This document shows positions 51,127 to 59,924 of a DNA stretch of 64,000 nt, piece after piece; positions within the stretch are counted from its first letter, which is position 1, and each line of letters begins with the position of its first letter. The stretch is taken from contig NZ_JAJMOY010000004.1 of the NCBI RefSeq assembly GCF_020991415.1, positions 434,001-498,000 of the forward strand, in the 5' to 3' direction. This DNA is from Flavobacterium sp. ENC. Its GTDB lineage: Bacteria > Bacteroidota > Bacteroidia > Flavobacteriales > Flavobacteriaceae. The translations under genes and the position numbers were made by a program. The notes beneath the pieces are model-generated. The model was not told the DNA's origin. It was given only the letters and a program-made list of their open reading frames with translations, and did not search any database.

Positions 51127-51807
51127 TTATTCTGCCAGTTTCTTTAAGGCCTTTTCATTTTTAAGTACAATTTTTTTGCCTGTCAATTCAATGAGTTCGA
51201 GCTTATTGAAATCTGATAATAATCGGATACAGCTTTCGGTTGCAGTACCAATTATTCCGGCCAGTTCTTCTCTCGTAAGCTGAACTTTCAGGGTTTTGTC
51301 GGGATTCTCGCCAAAAGTGGCATGAAGATATAATAAGGTTTCGGCCAGCCTTTGTTTTACGGTCTTTTGGGCCAATGCAATCTTATCGTTCTCAGATTCT
51401 TTCAAATCTTCACAAACCGTTTGCATCAGGTTCATTGAGAACTGATTGTTATTGTTGAAAAAATGAATAATTTCTGCTTTTGGAATAAAGCAAACTTCCA
51501 TGTCGGCGACAGCTTTTGCAGATAAGTTCGCAGGTTCATTACTAATCATGGAGCGCTGACCTAAAAGCTCTCCCGATTTAACAAGTTTTACAATCTGGTC
51601 TTTTCCGTTGGCACTTAATTTTGAAAGTTTTCCAATACCGTCTTTGACACAAAAAACACCATTCGTGATTTCACCCTCCTCAAAAATAGCCTCCCCTTTT
51701 TTTATGCTGTAGGTTGTTTTGCTGTTAGCCAATTTAATAACTTCCTCCTTATTCAAAGCTTTCAGAGAGGTAAGCTGTCTTACGATACATTGATCACATT
51801 TATTCAT
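51127..51807 (-). CDS. CRP/FNR-family transcription regulator, FNR-like
   Basis: 226 residues. Effector beta-roll (about 15-115), dimer helix and winged helix (about 175-215). Comparison with E. coli FNR: C4, C7 and C106 align with C20/C23 and C122, but the third N-terminal cluster cysteine is T13, so Fe-S binding would need a non-Cys ligand or another Cys. In the recognition helix E191 and R195 match FNR E209 and R213, and the serine is I194. It faces ccoI across 201 bp that contain a matching palindrome. It probably activates the cbb3 and hemN genes when oxygen is low. Confidence 0.85.
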   Translation of the reverse strand: MNKCDQCIVRQLTSLKALNKEEVIKLANSKTTYSIKKGEAIFEEGEITNGVFCVKDGIGKLSKLSANGKDQIVKLVKSGELLGQRSMISNEPANLSAKAVADMEVCFIPKAEIIHFFNNNNQFSMNLMQTVCEDLKESENDKIALAQKTVKQRLAETLLYLHATFGENPDKTLKVQLTREELAGIIGTATESCIRLLSDFNKLELIELTGKKIVLKNEKALKKLAE

Positions 51808-51943
51808 GGCAAAAAGTATTTACTGCAAAATTAACTATTATTCGTCTTCTTAGACTCAATTATTGCAGAAAATGCGGGAAATAATTTATTAATGTTATTT
51901 TCTCTTTTTTTCTATGAAACTTAAAATTATAATTTAAGGAAGC

Positions 51944-51957
51944 ATGATAAATGTCAT
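51944..51957 (+). promoter_or_regulatory. FNR-like operator in the ccoI promoter
   Basis: ATGATAAATGTCAT, palindromic with half sites ATGATAA and ATGACAT. Centre at 51950.5. The last base of the -7-like box AACCTTTG is 51988, 37.5 bp downstream. The ATG of ccoI is 51 bp after the site. Confidence 0.7.
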
Positions 51958-52008
51958 ATTAAAAACATTTGGCAATTTATAACCTTTGCATAAGTAAAAA
52001 AACAAATT

Positions 52009-54396
52009 ATGAGCGAGCAAGGTTGTTTTCATTGCGGGTTAGTTATGACCAAAAATGAAGAAGTCAATTTTGATGAAAAAAAGTTTTGCTGTACTGGTTG
52101 CAAAACGGTTTACGAAATTTTCAGCCTTCATGATTTAACCTCCTATTATGATTTCGAAAAATCGCCCGGTGCTACTCCGCAGGATATTCAGGGTAAATAT
52201 GACTTTCTGGAAAATGAAACGATACTATCTAAAGTACTGGAATTTCAGGAAGGAAATACCGCCATTGTTTCTCTAAGTATCCCGTACATCCACTGCAGCT
52301 CTTGTATTTGGATTTTGGAAAACCTTAATAAAATTCAACCGGGAATAAATATTTCACAGGTTAATTTTCCGGAAAAGACTGTCAGGATTACCTTTGACTC
52401 TAAGCTTGTTTCCCTTAGAACAATTGTTTATATGTTAAGTTCAATAGGGTATGAGCCCTATATTAGCTTAGAAAATTATGAGACAGGAAAAAATAATGTA
52501 AACCGGACGCTAACATACAAATTAGGAGTTGCATTTTTCTGTTTTGGAAATATCATGCTGTTGTCTTTTCCTGAATATTTTGAAATAAAGGAATTTTGGC
52601 TCGATAATTACAAACCCTTTTTCAGGGCTTTGATTCTGCTTTTATCGCTGCCGAGTTTTTTATATTCGGCAAGCGGATATTACGTTTCAGCTTATAAAAG
52701 TATAAAGGCCAGAATGCTAAATATTGATATTCCGATCGCTTTAGGGATTATTGTCATGTTTATCCGAAGTGTTTTTGATATCATAATGGATTATGGCCCC
52801 GGCTTCTTTGATAGTCTTACAGGCCTTGTCTTCTTTATGCTGCTGGGCAAAATGTTTCAGATTAAAACCTATAGTTTTTTAAGTTTTGAAAGGGATTTTA
52901 AATCGTATTTCCCTATCGCTGTTACCCGCATTAATTCAAATACATCCGAAGAAAGTGTCCCGGTGTACGATATCATAAAAGGAGACAGGTTAATCATCCG
53001 AAATCAGGAATTAATTCCGGTCGATGGTATTTTAATGAGCGAAAAAGCTGAAATCGATTACAGTTTTGTGACAGGAGAAGCCGTTCCGATTACCAAAAAA
53101 TCAGGAGACAAAGTATTTGCCGGAGGAAAACAAATAGGCAAAGTGATCGAAATGGAAGTTTTGCATTCTGTTTCCCAAAGTTATCTGACACAATTATGGA
53201 GTAATGAGATTTTTCAAAAGAATGTACAGCAGAAACATAAAACGATTACAGATGCTATTAGCCGTTATTTTACTCCGATATTATTATTAATCGCATTTGC
53301 CGGTTTTGGATATTGGATATTTTTGGATGCCAATACCGCTTTTAATGTTTTCACGGCTGTACTTATTGTAGCATGCCCGTGCGCATTGGCCTTAACAGCA
53401 CCTTTTACTTTTGGAAATATTCTGAGGATTTTAGGAAAACAGAAATTATATCTTAAAAATGCTTTGGTTATCGAACAACTGGCAAAAGTAGATACGATAG
53501 TTTTTGATAAAACGGGAACAATTACCACCAATAAAAAAGCCAATATTCATTATGAAGGGAGTGTAATTTCTAATGAAAATAATATCCTTGTAAAAAATAT
53601 CCTTCGCGCATCAAATCATCCGTTAAGCAGGATGCTGTATGACTTTTTGCCTGAAACTGAAAAAATAAAAATAGATGATTATCAGGAAATAACAGGAAAA
53701 GGAATCCAGGGTTCTGTTCACCATAAGATAATACGTATTGGCTCTTCAGAATTTGTTGATATACCAGTTTTTAATACACCGGAAACTGAAAAAACTTCAT
53801 TGCATATTCAGATAGATGGTGTTTATTACGGAAGGTTCATTTTTCAGAATCAATATAGAGATGGCCTCGAAAAACTGTTTCTGTCTTTAAGCAAAAAGTA
53901 TCAGATAAAAGTGCTTTCAGGTGATAATGACGGGGAAAGAGCTAATCTTGAAGCGATACTTCCCGAAAATACAGAACTAATTTTCAACCAGAAACCCGAA
54001 CAAAAACTGGAGTTTATAAGAGGCCTGCAGGAAAAAGGACAGAATGTAATGATGGTTGGGGATGGTCTGAATGATGCAGGAGCTTTGGCACAAAGTAATG
54101 TCGGGATTTCTATCTCTGAAAATGTCAATGTTTTCTCCCCGGCCTGTGATGCAATTTTAGATGCAACCGGGTTTTCGCGCTTAAATTATTTTTTAAGCCT
54201 TTCGCATAAATCAATCCTGATCATCAAAATGAGTTTTGCTTTGTCCCTGCTTTATAATATAGTCGGTCTGTCTTTTGCTGTGACAGGCAATCTGCTTCCT
54301 TTAGTAGCCGCTATCATCATGCCGTTAAGCACAATCACTATTGTGAGTTTTGTCACGGTGATGTCTAACTATTTTAGCAATAGGGATTTAAAGTAA
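52009..54396 (+). CDS. ccoI: Copper-translocating P-type ATPase CcoI (FixI)
   Basis: 795 residues. N-terminal zinc-ribbon-like metal domain with C6, C9, C27, C28 and C31, an HMA domain with C96-x2-C99 (HCSSCIW), about eight membrane helices, and the P-IB motif C456-P-C458 (ACPCALA). DKTGT is at 500-504, and GDGLNDAGAL closes the phosphorylation domain. The extra N-terminal cluster marks the FixI/CcoI type that exports copper for building the cbb3 oxidase rather than for detoxification. First gene of the block, 113 bp before ccoS. Confidence 0.93.
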   Translation: MSEQGCFHCGLVMTKNEEVNFDEKKFCCTGCKTVYEIFSLHDLTSYYDFEKSPGATPQDIQGKYDFLENETILSKVLEFQEGNTAIVSLSIPYIHCSSCIWILENLNKIQPGINISQVNFPEKTVRITFDSKLVSLRTIVYMLSSIGYEPYISLENYETGKNNVNRTLTYKLGVAFFCFGNIMLLSFPEYFEIKEFWLDNYKPFFRALILLLSLPSFLYSASGYYVSAYKSIKARMLNIDIPIALGIIVMFIRSVFDIIMDYGPGFFDSLTGLVFFMLLGKMFQIKTYSFLSFERDFKSYFPIAVTRINSNTSEESVPVYDIIKGDRLIIRNQELIPVDGILMSEKAEIDYSFVTGEAVPITKKSGDKVFAGGKQIGKVIEMEVLHSVSQSYLTQLWSNEIFQKNVQQKHKTITDAISRYFTPILLLIAFAGFGYWIFLDANTAFNVFTAVLIVACPCALALTAPFTFGNILRILGKQKLYLKNALVIEQLAKVDTIVFDKTGTITTNKKANIHYEGSVISNENNILVKNILRASNHPLSRMLYDFLPETEKIKIDDYQEITGKGIQGSVHHKIIRIGSSEFVDIPVFNTPETEKTSLHIQIDGVYYGRFIFQNQYRDGLEKLFLSLSKKYQIKVLSGDNDGERANLEAILPENTELIFNQKPEQKLEFIRGLQEKGQNVMMVGDGLNDAGALAQSNVGISISENVNVFSPACDAILDATGFSRLNYFLSLSHKSILIIKMSFALSLLYNIVGLSFAVTGNLLPLVAAIIMPLSTITIVSFVTVMSNYFSNRDLK

Positions 54397-54446
54397 TAAA
54401 AACAAAAAAAATAATTGTTTGCTGTAATTAACATTTATCATTTGTC

Positions 54447-54460
54447 ATGACAATTATCAT
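54447..54460 (+). promoter_or_regulatory. FNR-like operator in the ccoS-ccoN promoter
   Basis: ATGACAATTATCAT, centre 54453.5. The -7 box TAATTTTG (54483-54490) ends 36.5 bp downstream; the ATG is 49 bp after the site. An extra partial copy (TTATCATTTGTCAT) overlaps on the left. Confidence 0.75.
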
Positions 54461-54482
54461 ATTTTATCTGCCGGTAAGCTGA

Positions 54483-54490
54483 TAATTTTG
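54483..54490 (+). promoter_or_regulatory. -7 element of the ccoS operon
   Basis: TAATTTTG, identical to the box of hemN and placed the same way relative to its FNR-like site. Confidence 0.6.
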
Positions 54491-54509
54491 TTAACATAAA
54501 TTTTGAGTT

Positions 54510-54701
54510 ATGAGTGTCATTTATCTATTAATTACAGTAAGTATTTTCGTTGCAATAGGATTCTTTATTGCCTTTATTATCGCTGTCAAATCCGGACAAT
54601 ACGATGATGATTATACACCTTCGGTCAGAATGCTTTTTGACGACGAAACCAAAATTATTCCAAAAATAAATAAATCAATAAACGAAGAAAAACAAATCTA
54701 A
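54510..54701 (+). CDS. ccoS: cbb3 oxidase assembly protein CcoS
   Basis: 63 residues. One N-terminal membrane helix (about 5-26), then the CcoS pattern AVKSGQYDDDYTPSVRMLFDDE. CcoS is needed for cofactor insertion during cbb3 assembly. Two bases separate its stop from the ccoN start. First gene of the structural operon. Confidence 0.93.
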   Translation: MSVIYLLITVSIFVAIGFFIAFIIAVKSGQYDDDYTPSVRMLFDDETKIIPKINKSINEEKQI

Positions 54702-54703
54702 TT

Positions 54704-56893
54704 ATGGAAATGGAACAGTTTTATTATGACAACAAAATTGTAAAAAAATTCATTTACGCTACGATCCTTTTTGGAGTCGTCGGAATGTTGGTCGGGCTAA
54801 CGTTAGCAGTTATGTATCTTTTTCCAAACATGATCGACGGGATATCGTGGTTAAGTTATGGTCGTTTGAGACCTTTGCATACCAATGCTGTGATTTTTGC
54901 CTTTGTCGGGAATGCCTTTTTTGCAGGAATGTATTATTCACTTCAGCGTCTGCTAAAAGCCAGAATGTTTAGTGATTTTTTAAGTAATCTCCATTTTTGG
55001 GGATGGCAGCTTATTATTGTTGCTGCTGCCATTACGTTGCCTTTAGGGTATACTTCTTCAAAAGAATACGCAGAACTGGAGTGGCCAATTGATATTGCTA
55101 TCGCACTTATCTGGGTGGTAATGGGTATTAACATGATCGGTACTATGTTGCGTCGCCGTGAGCGTCATTTGTATGTGGCGATCTGGTTTTATCTGGCTAC
55201 ATTTGTTACCGTTGCCGTTTTGCACATTTTTAATAATATTGAGCTTCCGGTTTCAGCTTTAAAAAGTTACTCTGTTTATGCCGGAGTTCAGGATGCCCTG
55301 GTGCAATGGTGGTACGGGCATAATGCTGTTGCTTTTTTCCTTACCACGCCATTTTTGGGACTGATGTATTATTTTGTTCCCAAGGTAGCCAACAGGCCTG
55401 TTTATTCGTATCGTTTATCGATTATTCATTTCTGGTCCCTGATCTTTATTTATATCTGGGCAGGACCGCACCACTTATTATACTCTGCTTTACCAAATTG
55501 GGCGCAGAATTTAGGAGTAGCATTTTCTGTAATGCTTATTGCTCCATCTTGGGGAGGTATGATTAATGGTCTTTTAACCTTAAGAGGTGCATGGGATAAA
55601 GTTCGTGAAGAGCCGGTTTTAAAATTCTTTGTAGTAGCAATTACCGGATACGGAATGGCCACTTTTGAAGGGCCAATGCTTTCTTTGAAAAATGTAAATG
55701 CTATCGCTCATTATACCGATTGGATTATTGCTCACGTACACGTAGGGGCTTTAGCCTGGAACGGATTTATGTCATTTGGTATTATTTACTGGTTAGTTCC
55801 GAGAATGACCAAAAGCAAATTATTCTCCAATAAATTAGCCAACTTTCATTTCTGGATTGGAACTTTAGGAATTATACTGTACACTTTACCAATGTATGTG
55901 GCTGGCTTTCTTCAGGCATCCATGTGGAAACAGTTTAATCCGGATGGTACTTTAACTTATGGAAATTTCCTTGAAACAGTAACTCAGATTATGCCAATGT
56001 ACTGGATGAGAGCTATTGGTGGTACTTTGTATCTGGTTGGAATGTTTGCACTAGTTTATAACATCATAATGACAGTAAGAGCCGGTGAACCGGTAGAAGA
56101 TGAACTAGCTCAGGCTCCGGCTTTACAACGAATCAGTACTAACAGACTTAACGGAGAAAAATTCCATTCCTGGTTAGAAAGAAGACCAATTCAGTTAACC
56201 ATTTTAGCTACAGTTGCTATTTTAATTGGAGGAATAATTCAGATTGTACCCACAATTATGGTCAAATCAAATATTCCGACCATTTCAAGTGTAAAACCTT
56301 ATACACCGTTAGAACTCGAAGGCCGTGATTTATACATTCGTGAAGGCTGTGTTGGTTGTCACTCACAATCCGTTCGTCCGTTTAGAAGTGAAGTAGAACG
56401 TTATGGCCCACAATCCAAAGCAGGTGAATTTGTTTACGATCATCCTTTCCTTTGGGGATCAAAACGTACCGGTCCTGATTTGTTAAGAGTTGGAGGAAAG
56501 TACAACGATAACTGGCACTTTAATCACTTCTGGAATCCGCAAAGTATTTCAGCAGGTTCAATCATGCCGGGTTACAAATGGTTGTTTGATAATAAACCAA
56601 TGGATATTTCATTGACTCAAAGAAAAATGAAAGCAATGGTTTCGCTTGGGGTTCCTTATACAGATAGTGAAGTAGCAAATGCACAGCAGCTCTTAAGAAC
56701 TCAGGCATTAGTGATAGAGAAAAACTTAGAAAATGACCCTGATTTTGTAAAAAGTTATGAGGATAGTAAGAAAAAAGCGGCTGCAAAGGGAGAAAAATTT
56801 ATCCCTATGAATGAAAGGGAGATTGTGGCACTAATTGCTTATATCCAAAGACTAGGTACGGACATTAAAGTAAAAGAAACCGTTAAAAAATAA
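54704..56893 (+). CDS. ccoNO: cbb3-type cytochrome c oxidase subunit I/II fusion (CcoN-CcoO)
   Basis: 729 residues. Residues about 1-480 are CcoN, with 12 or more membrane helices and the haem/Cu histidines (for example WWYGHNAV near 206 and AHVHVGALAWN near 347). From about 495 a membrane helix and a CcoO-type domain follow with one haem c site C549-V-G-C552-H553, and the phrase SVRPFRSEVERYG. In most bacteria CcoN and CcoO are separate; the fusion is common in Bacteroidota. It reduces oxygen with high affinity and pumps protons. Confidence 0.95.
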   Translation: MEMEQFYYDNKIVKKFIYATILFGVVGMLVGLTLAVMYLFPNMIDGISWLSYGRLRPLHTNAVIFAFVGNAFFAGMYYSLQRLLKARMFSDFLSNLHFWGWQLIIVAAAITLPLGYTSSKEYAELEWPIDIAIALIWVVMGINMIGTMLRRRERHLYVAIWFYLATFVTVAVLHIFNNIELPVSALKSYSVYAGVQDALVQWWYGHNAVAFFLTTPFLGLMYYFVPKVANRPVYSYRLSIIHFWSLIFIYIWAGPHHLLYSALPNWAQNLGVAFSVMLIAPSWGGMINGLLTLRGAWDKVREEPVLKFFVVAITGYGMATFEGPMLSLKNVNAIAHYTDWIIAHVHVGALAWNGFMSFGIIYWLVPRMTKSKLFSNKLANFHFWIGTLGIILYTLPMYVAGFLQASMWKQFNPDGTLTYGNFLETVTQIMPMYWMRAIGGTLYLVGMFALVYNIIMTVRAGEPVEDELAQAPALQRISTNRLNGEKFHSWLERRPIQLTILATVAILIGGIIQIVPTIMVKSNIPTISSVKPYTPLELEGRDLYIREGCVGCHSQSVRPFRSEVERYGPQSKAGEFVYDHPFLWGSKRTGPDLLRVGGKYNDNWHFNHFWNPQSISAGSIMPGYKWLFDNKPMDISLTQRKMKAMVSLGVPYTDSEVANAQQLLRTQALVIEKNLENDPDFVKSYEDSKKKAAAKGEKFIPMNEREIVALIAYIQRLGTDIKVKETVKK

Positions 56894-56898
56894 GGGCT

Positions 56899-57075
56899 AT
56901 GTTCGAGCAGATAAAACACAATATGGAGAATATCAAGGGTATAGAAATTTACCCGATTCTCTCGCTACTGATATTCTTTTTCTTTTTTGTAGGCTTAGCC
57001 TTTTGGGTGTTCTCTTATAAAAAAGAAAAGATACAGGAAATGAGTGAAATTCCTTTAGATGAAGGATTAGTTTAA
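56899..57075 (+). CDS. ccoQ: cbb3 oxidase small subunit CcoQ/FixQ
   Basis: 58 residues, starting MFEQIKHNMENIKGIEIYP, with a membrane helix at about 19-39 and the tail SYKKEKIQEMSEIPLDEG. The single helix, basic stop and place between ccoN and ccoP fit CcoQ. It begins five bases after the ccoNO stop and ends 18 bp before ccoP. It helps assemble or stabilise the complex. Confidence 0.85.
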   Translation: MFEQIKHNMENIKGIEIYPILSLLIFFFFFVGLAFWVFSYKKEKIQEMSEIPLDEGLV

Positions 57076-57093
57076 ATTCAAAAGATAAATAAA

Positions 57094-58029
57094 ATGAAAA
57101 AATTTTTCCCGGTATATGTAAGAGTCCCTGTAATTTTCTTTATCGTCTTTGCTTTGTTAGAGTATTTTATAGACTCCGGTGACAGGGCTGCATTTATAAA
57201 ATATCCAATGGTTTCGGTCTTTTTATTTGTATTCCTGTTTATTCTGATAGCTATTGAAATTACCTTAAGTGCCGTTAATCGCGTGATGTACCAATTGATG
57301 ACGCCAGAAGAAAAGGCAAAAGCAGCGTATGAAAATAGTTTGCCTTTTAAGGAAAGCGACTGGTATAAAAACCTGATGCAAAAACTGACGAAGACACAGC
57401 CAATTGAAAGAGAAGGCGATTTGCTAATGGATCATGATTATGATGGAATTAAAGAATTAGACAACAATTTGCCACCATGGTGGGTCTATTTATTCTATAT
57501 CTGCATTGTTTTCGGAGTGGTTTACGTGGCGCGTTATGAGATTTTCGGAGGAGATGATCAGGAAATGGAACTCAAAAAAGAAATGGCTCAGGCAAAAATG
57601 GATGTAGAAGAATATCTAAAGACTGCACCTGATTTAATGGATGAAAAAACAGTCGTTTTATTGACCGATGCACCTAGTTTAGACGCAGGAAAAGAAATTT
57701 TTACTACCAATTGCGCCGCTTGTCACCGTGCCGATGCAGGTGGGCAAATCGGACCAAACCTGACTGATGATCGCTGGATATTAGGAGGTGGAATTAAGAA
57801 TTTATTTCATACCATAACCAATGGGGGACGTGATGGAAAAGGAATGATATCCTGGAAAGGAACTTTAAAACCTAAAGAAATTCAAAAAGTAGCAAGTTAT
57901 ATTTTGTCTTTGCAGGGAAGTAATCCGAAGGACCCAAAAGAACCGCAGGGTGAAATCTGGGTGGATCAAAGTGCTTCTAAAAATAATGCTGCAGCAAATA
58001 AAAAGGTCGATAGTACCCAAGTTAAATAA
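57094..58029 (+). CDS. ccoP: cbb3 oxidase subunit III, CcoP, monohaem
   Basis: 311 residues. Three hydrophobic segments (about 10-27, 38-58 and 128-147) and one haem c site, C207-A-A-C210-H211, with a downstream Met near GRDGKGMISWKG as the likely sixth ligand. Typical proteobacterial CcoP has two haems; here the second c domain is missing, and the mid part is an acidic, helical linker. The protein brings electrons from a soluble cytochrome c to the fused CcoNO. It ends nine bases before ccoG. Confidence 0.92.
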   Translation: MKKFFPVYVRVPVIFFIVFALLEYFIDSGDRAAFIKYPMVSVFLFVFLFILIAIEITLSAVNRVMYQLMTPEEKAKAAYENSLPFKESDWYKNLMQKLTKTQPIEREGDLLMDHDYDGIKELDNNLPPWWVYLFYICIVFGVVYVARYEIFGGDDQEMELKKEMAQAKMDVEEYLKTAPDLMDEKTVVLLTDAPSLDAGKEIFTTNCAACHRADAGGQIGPNLTDDRWILGGGIKNLFHTITNGGRDGKGMISWKGTLKPKEIQKVASYILSLQGSNPKDPKEPQGEIWVDQSASKNNAAANKKVDSTQVK

Positions 58030-58038
58030 TATAAAATC

Positions 58039-59457
58039 ATGTCAAATTTACCAGACGAAGCTTTTAGAGATACCATTGGAACGATTGATGAAGGTGGGAA
58101 GCGAAAATTTATTTTTCCAAAAAAACCGTCTGGTAAGTTTTATGAATACAGGAAATGGCTTAGCTATGTATTGCTTGCCATTTTAATTGCTAACCCATTT
58201 ATAAAAGTAAATGGTAATCAGTTTATGATGTTCAACGTTCTGGAACGTCGGTTTAATATTTTCGGGTTCCCATTTTGGCCACAGGACTTTTATCTTTTTG
58301 TGATATCGATGCTGGTGGGAGTGGTTTTTGTCATCTTATTTACAGTTGTTTTTGGAAGAATTTTTTGCGGATGGATTTGTCCCCAAACTATCTTTTTGGA
58401 AATGGTTTTTCGAAGAATTGAATATTGGATTGAGGGAGATCGTGGCGCACAATTACGTCTGTCCAGGCAAAAATGGGATGCCGAAAAAATTCGAAAAAGA
58501 GTATTAAAATGGTTTGTGTTTTTTTTAATTTCTTTTGGAATTGCCAATGTTTTTCTGGCTTATCTGGTCGGAAGTGATACATTGTTCCTAATGATGGAAC
58601 AGGGGCCGGTGGTACAGGCGAGTAATTTTACTGCACTGCTTATTTTTACAGCGGTTTTCTATTTTGTTTTTGTATGGTTTCGGGAGCAGGTTTGTATTAT
58701 TGCTTGCCCTTATGGCCGATTGCAAGGCGTACTTTTAGACAGTAAGTCAATAAATGTAGCCTATGATTTTGTTCGGGGTGAAAAAAAAGAAGGGAGGGCA
58801 AAATTCAATAAAAAAGAAGACAGGGCTTCAACAGGAAAAGGAGATTGCATAGATTGTCATCAGTGTGTTCATGTTTGTCCGATGGGAATTGACATTAGAA
58901 ACGGAACACAGTTAGAATGTACCAATTGTACCGCTTGTATTGATGAATGCGATGCGATCATGGAAAATGTAGGTTTACCTAAAGGCCTTATCCGATATGC
59001 TTCTGAAGATGAAATCGAGAAAAAAGAGCCTTTTAAATTTACTGCCAGAATGAAAGGCTATACCGCAGTCTTGCTAATTTTGTTAAGTGTTTTTGTTGGG
59101 ATGTTGTTTTTAAGAACAGATGTTCAGGCCATTATTTTACGTTTACCAGGACAACTTTTCCAACACAAAGGAGAGAAAATCAGCAATGTGTATACGTATA
59201 AGATTGTGAATAAAACAATGAAAGACTACCACGATATCCATTTTGAATTAATTGAACAGAAAGGGGATATTAAAAATGTAGGTAATCAGCATTTTAAAGT
59301 ATTAAAAGAAGGAATTTCGCAGGGAACTCTTTTTATAGAAATTGATCAGGCTCTTTTAGAAAGTGACAAGACCAAACTGAAAATTGGAATTTATAACGGG
59401 AAACAATTGCTGGAAACATCCACAACAAATTTTCTCGGACCAAGAAGTTTTAATTAA
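58039..59457 (+). CDS. ccoG: cbb3 oxidase assembly protein CcoG (RdxA/FixG)
   Basis: 472 residues. About five membrane helices in the first 220 residues and another near 340. Two 4Fe-4S ferredoxin-type sites: C270, C273, C276, C280 and C294, C297, C300, C304. The C-terminal IG-like domain (about 365-472) is as in FixG. In other bacteria CcoG reduces Cu(II) for oxidase assembly. Nine bases after ccoP. Confidence 0.93.
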   Translation: MSNLPDEAFRDTIGTIDEGGKRKFIFPKKPSGKFYEYRKWLSYVLLAILIANPFIKVNGNQFMMFNVLERRFNIFGFPFWPQDFYLFVISMLVGVVFVILFTVVFGRIFCGWICPQTIFLEMVFRRIEYWIEGDRGAQLRLSRQKWDAEKIRKRVLKWFVFFLISFGIANVFLAYLVGSDTLFLMMEQGPVVQASNFTALLIFTAVFYFVFVWFREQVCIIACPYGRLQGVLLDSKSINVAYDFVRGEKKEGRAKFNKKEDRASTGKGDCIDCHQCVHVCPMGIDIRNGTQLECTNCTACIDECDAIMENVGLPKGLIRYASEDEIEKKEPFKFTARMKGYTAVLLILLSVFVGMLFLRTDVQAIILRLPGQLFQHKGEKISNVYTYKIVNKTMKDYHDIHFELIEQKGDIKNVGNQHFKVLKEGISQGTLFIEIDQALLESDKTKLKIGIYNGKQLLETSTTNFLGPRSFN

Positions 59458-59469
59458 AATAAAAATACC

Positions 59470-59919
59470 ATGAAAATCAACTGGGGAACAGGAATAGTAA
59501 TTGCTTTTGGATTATTTATGACCTTTATTCTGTACTTTGTTTTTGAAGTGCAATCGAATAGTAAATATGATAACGATCTGGTTGTCGAAGAATACTACAA
59601 ACATGATTCGCATTTTCAGGATGAAATGGCACGAATTCAAAATGCACACGATTTAATGGAAAAACCTTCTATGGTTTATACAGCTGAAGGCCTTAAAATT
59701 ACATTTCCCAATACATTGGCAAGCGAAAAAATAAAAGGTAACGTATTGCTATATCGCCCATCAAATAAAAAGTTTGATTTTAATATTTCAATTGTCCTGA
59801 CAGGGAATTCTTTGTTAATTCCTCAGACAAAATTAATTAAAGGACGCTGGGATGTGAGTATGGAATGGCAGTACAATGGAATAAAATATTTGTCTAAGGA
59901 AGTAATTTATGTAAATTAA
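59470..59919 (+). CDS. ccoH: FixH-family protein (CcoH-like)
   Basis: 149 residues. One N-terminal membrane helix (about 6-25), then YYKHDSHFQDEMARIQNAHDL, a segment typical of FixH, and a strand-rich periplasmic domain. FixH/CcoH helps cbb3 assembly and may act with CcoG and CcoI in copper insertion. 12 bp after ccoG and 5 bp before the SafE-like gene. Confidence 0.87.
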   Translation: MKINWGTGIVIAFGLFMTFILYFVFEVQSNSKYDNDLVVEEYYKHDSHFQDEMARIQNAHDLMEKPSMVYTAEGLKITFPNTLASEKIKGNVLLYRPSNKKFDFNISIVLTGNSLLIPQTKLIKGRWDVSMEWQYNGIKYLSKEVIYVN

Positions 59920-59924
59920 TAAAA

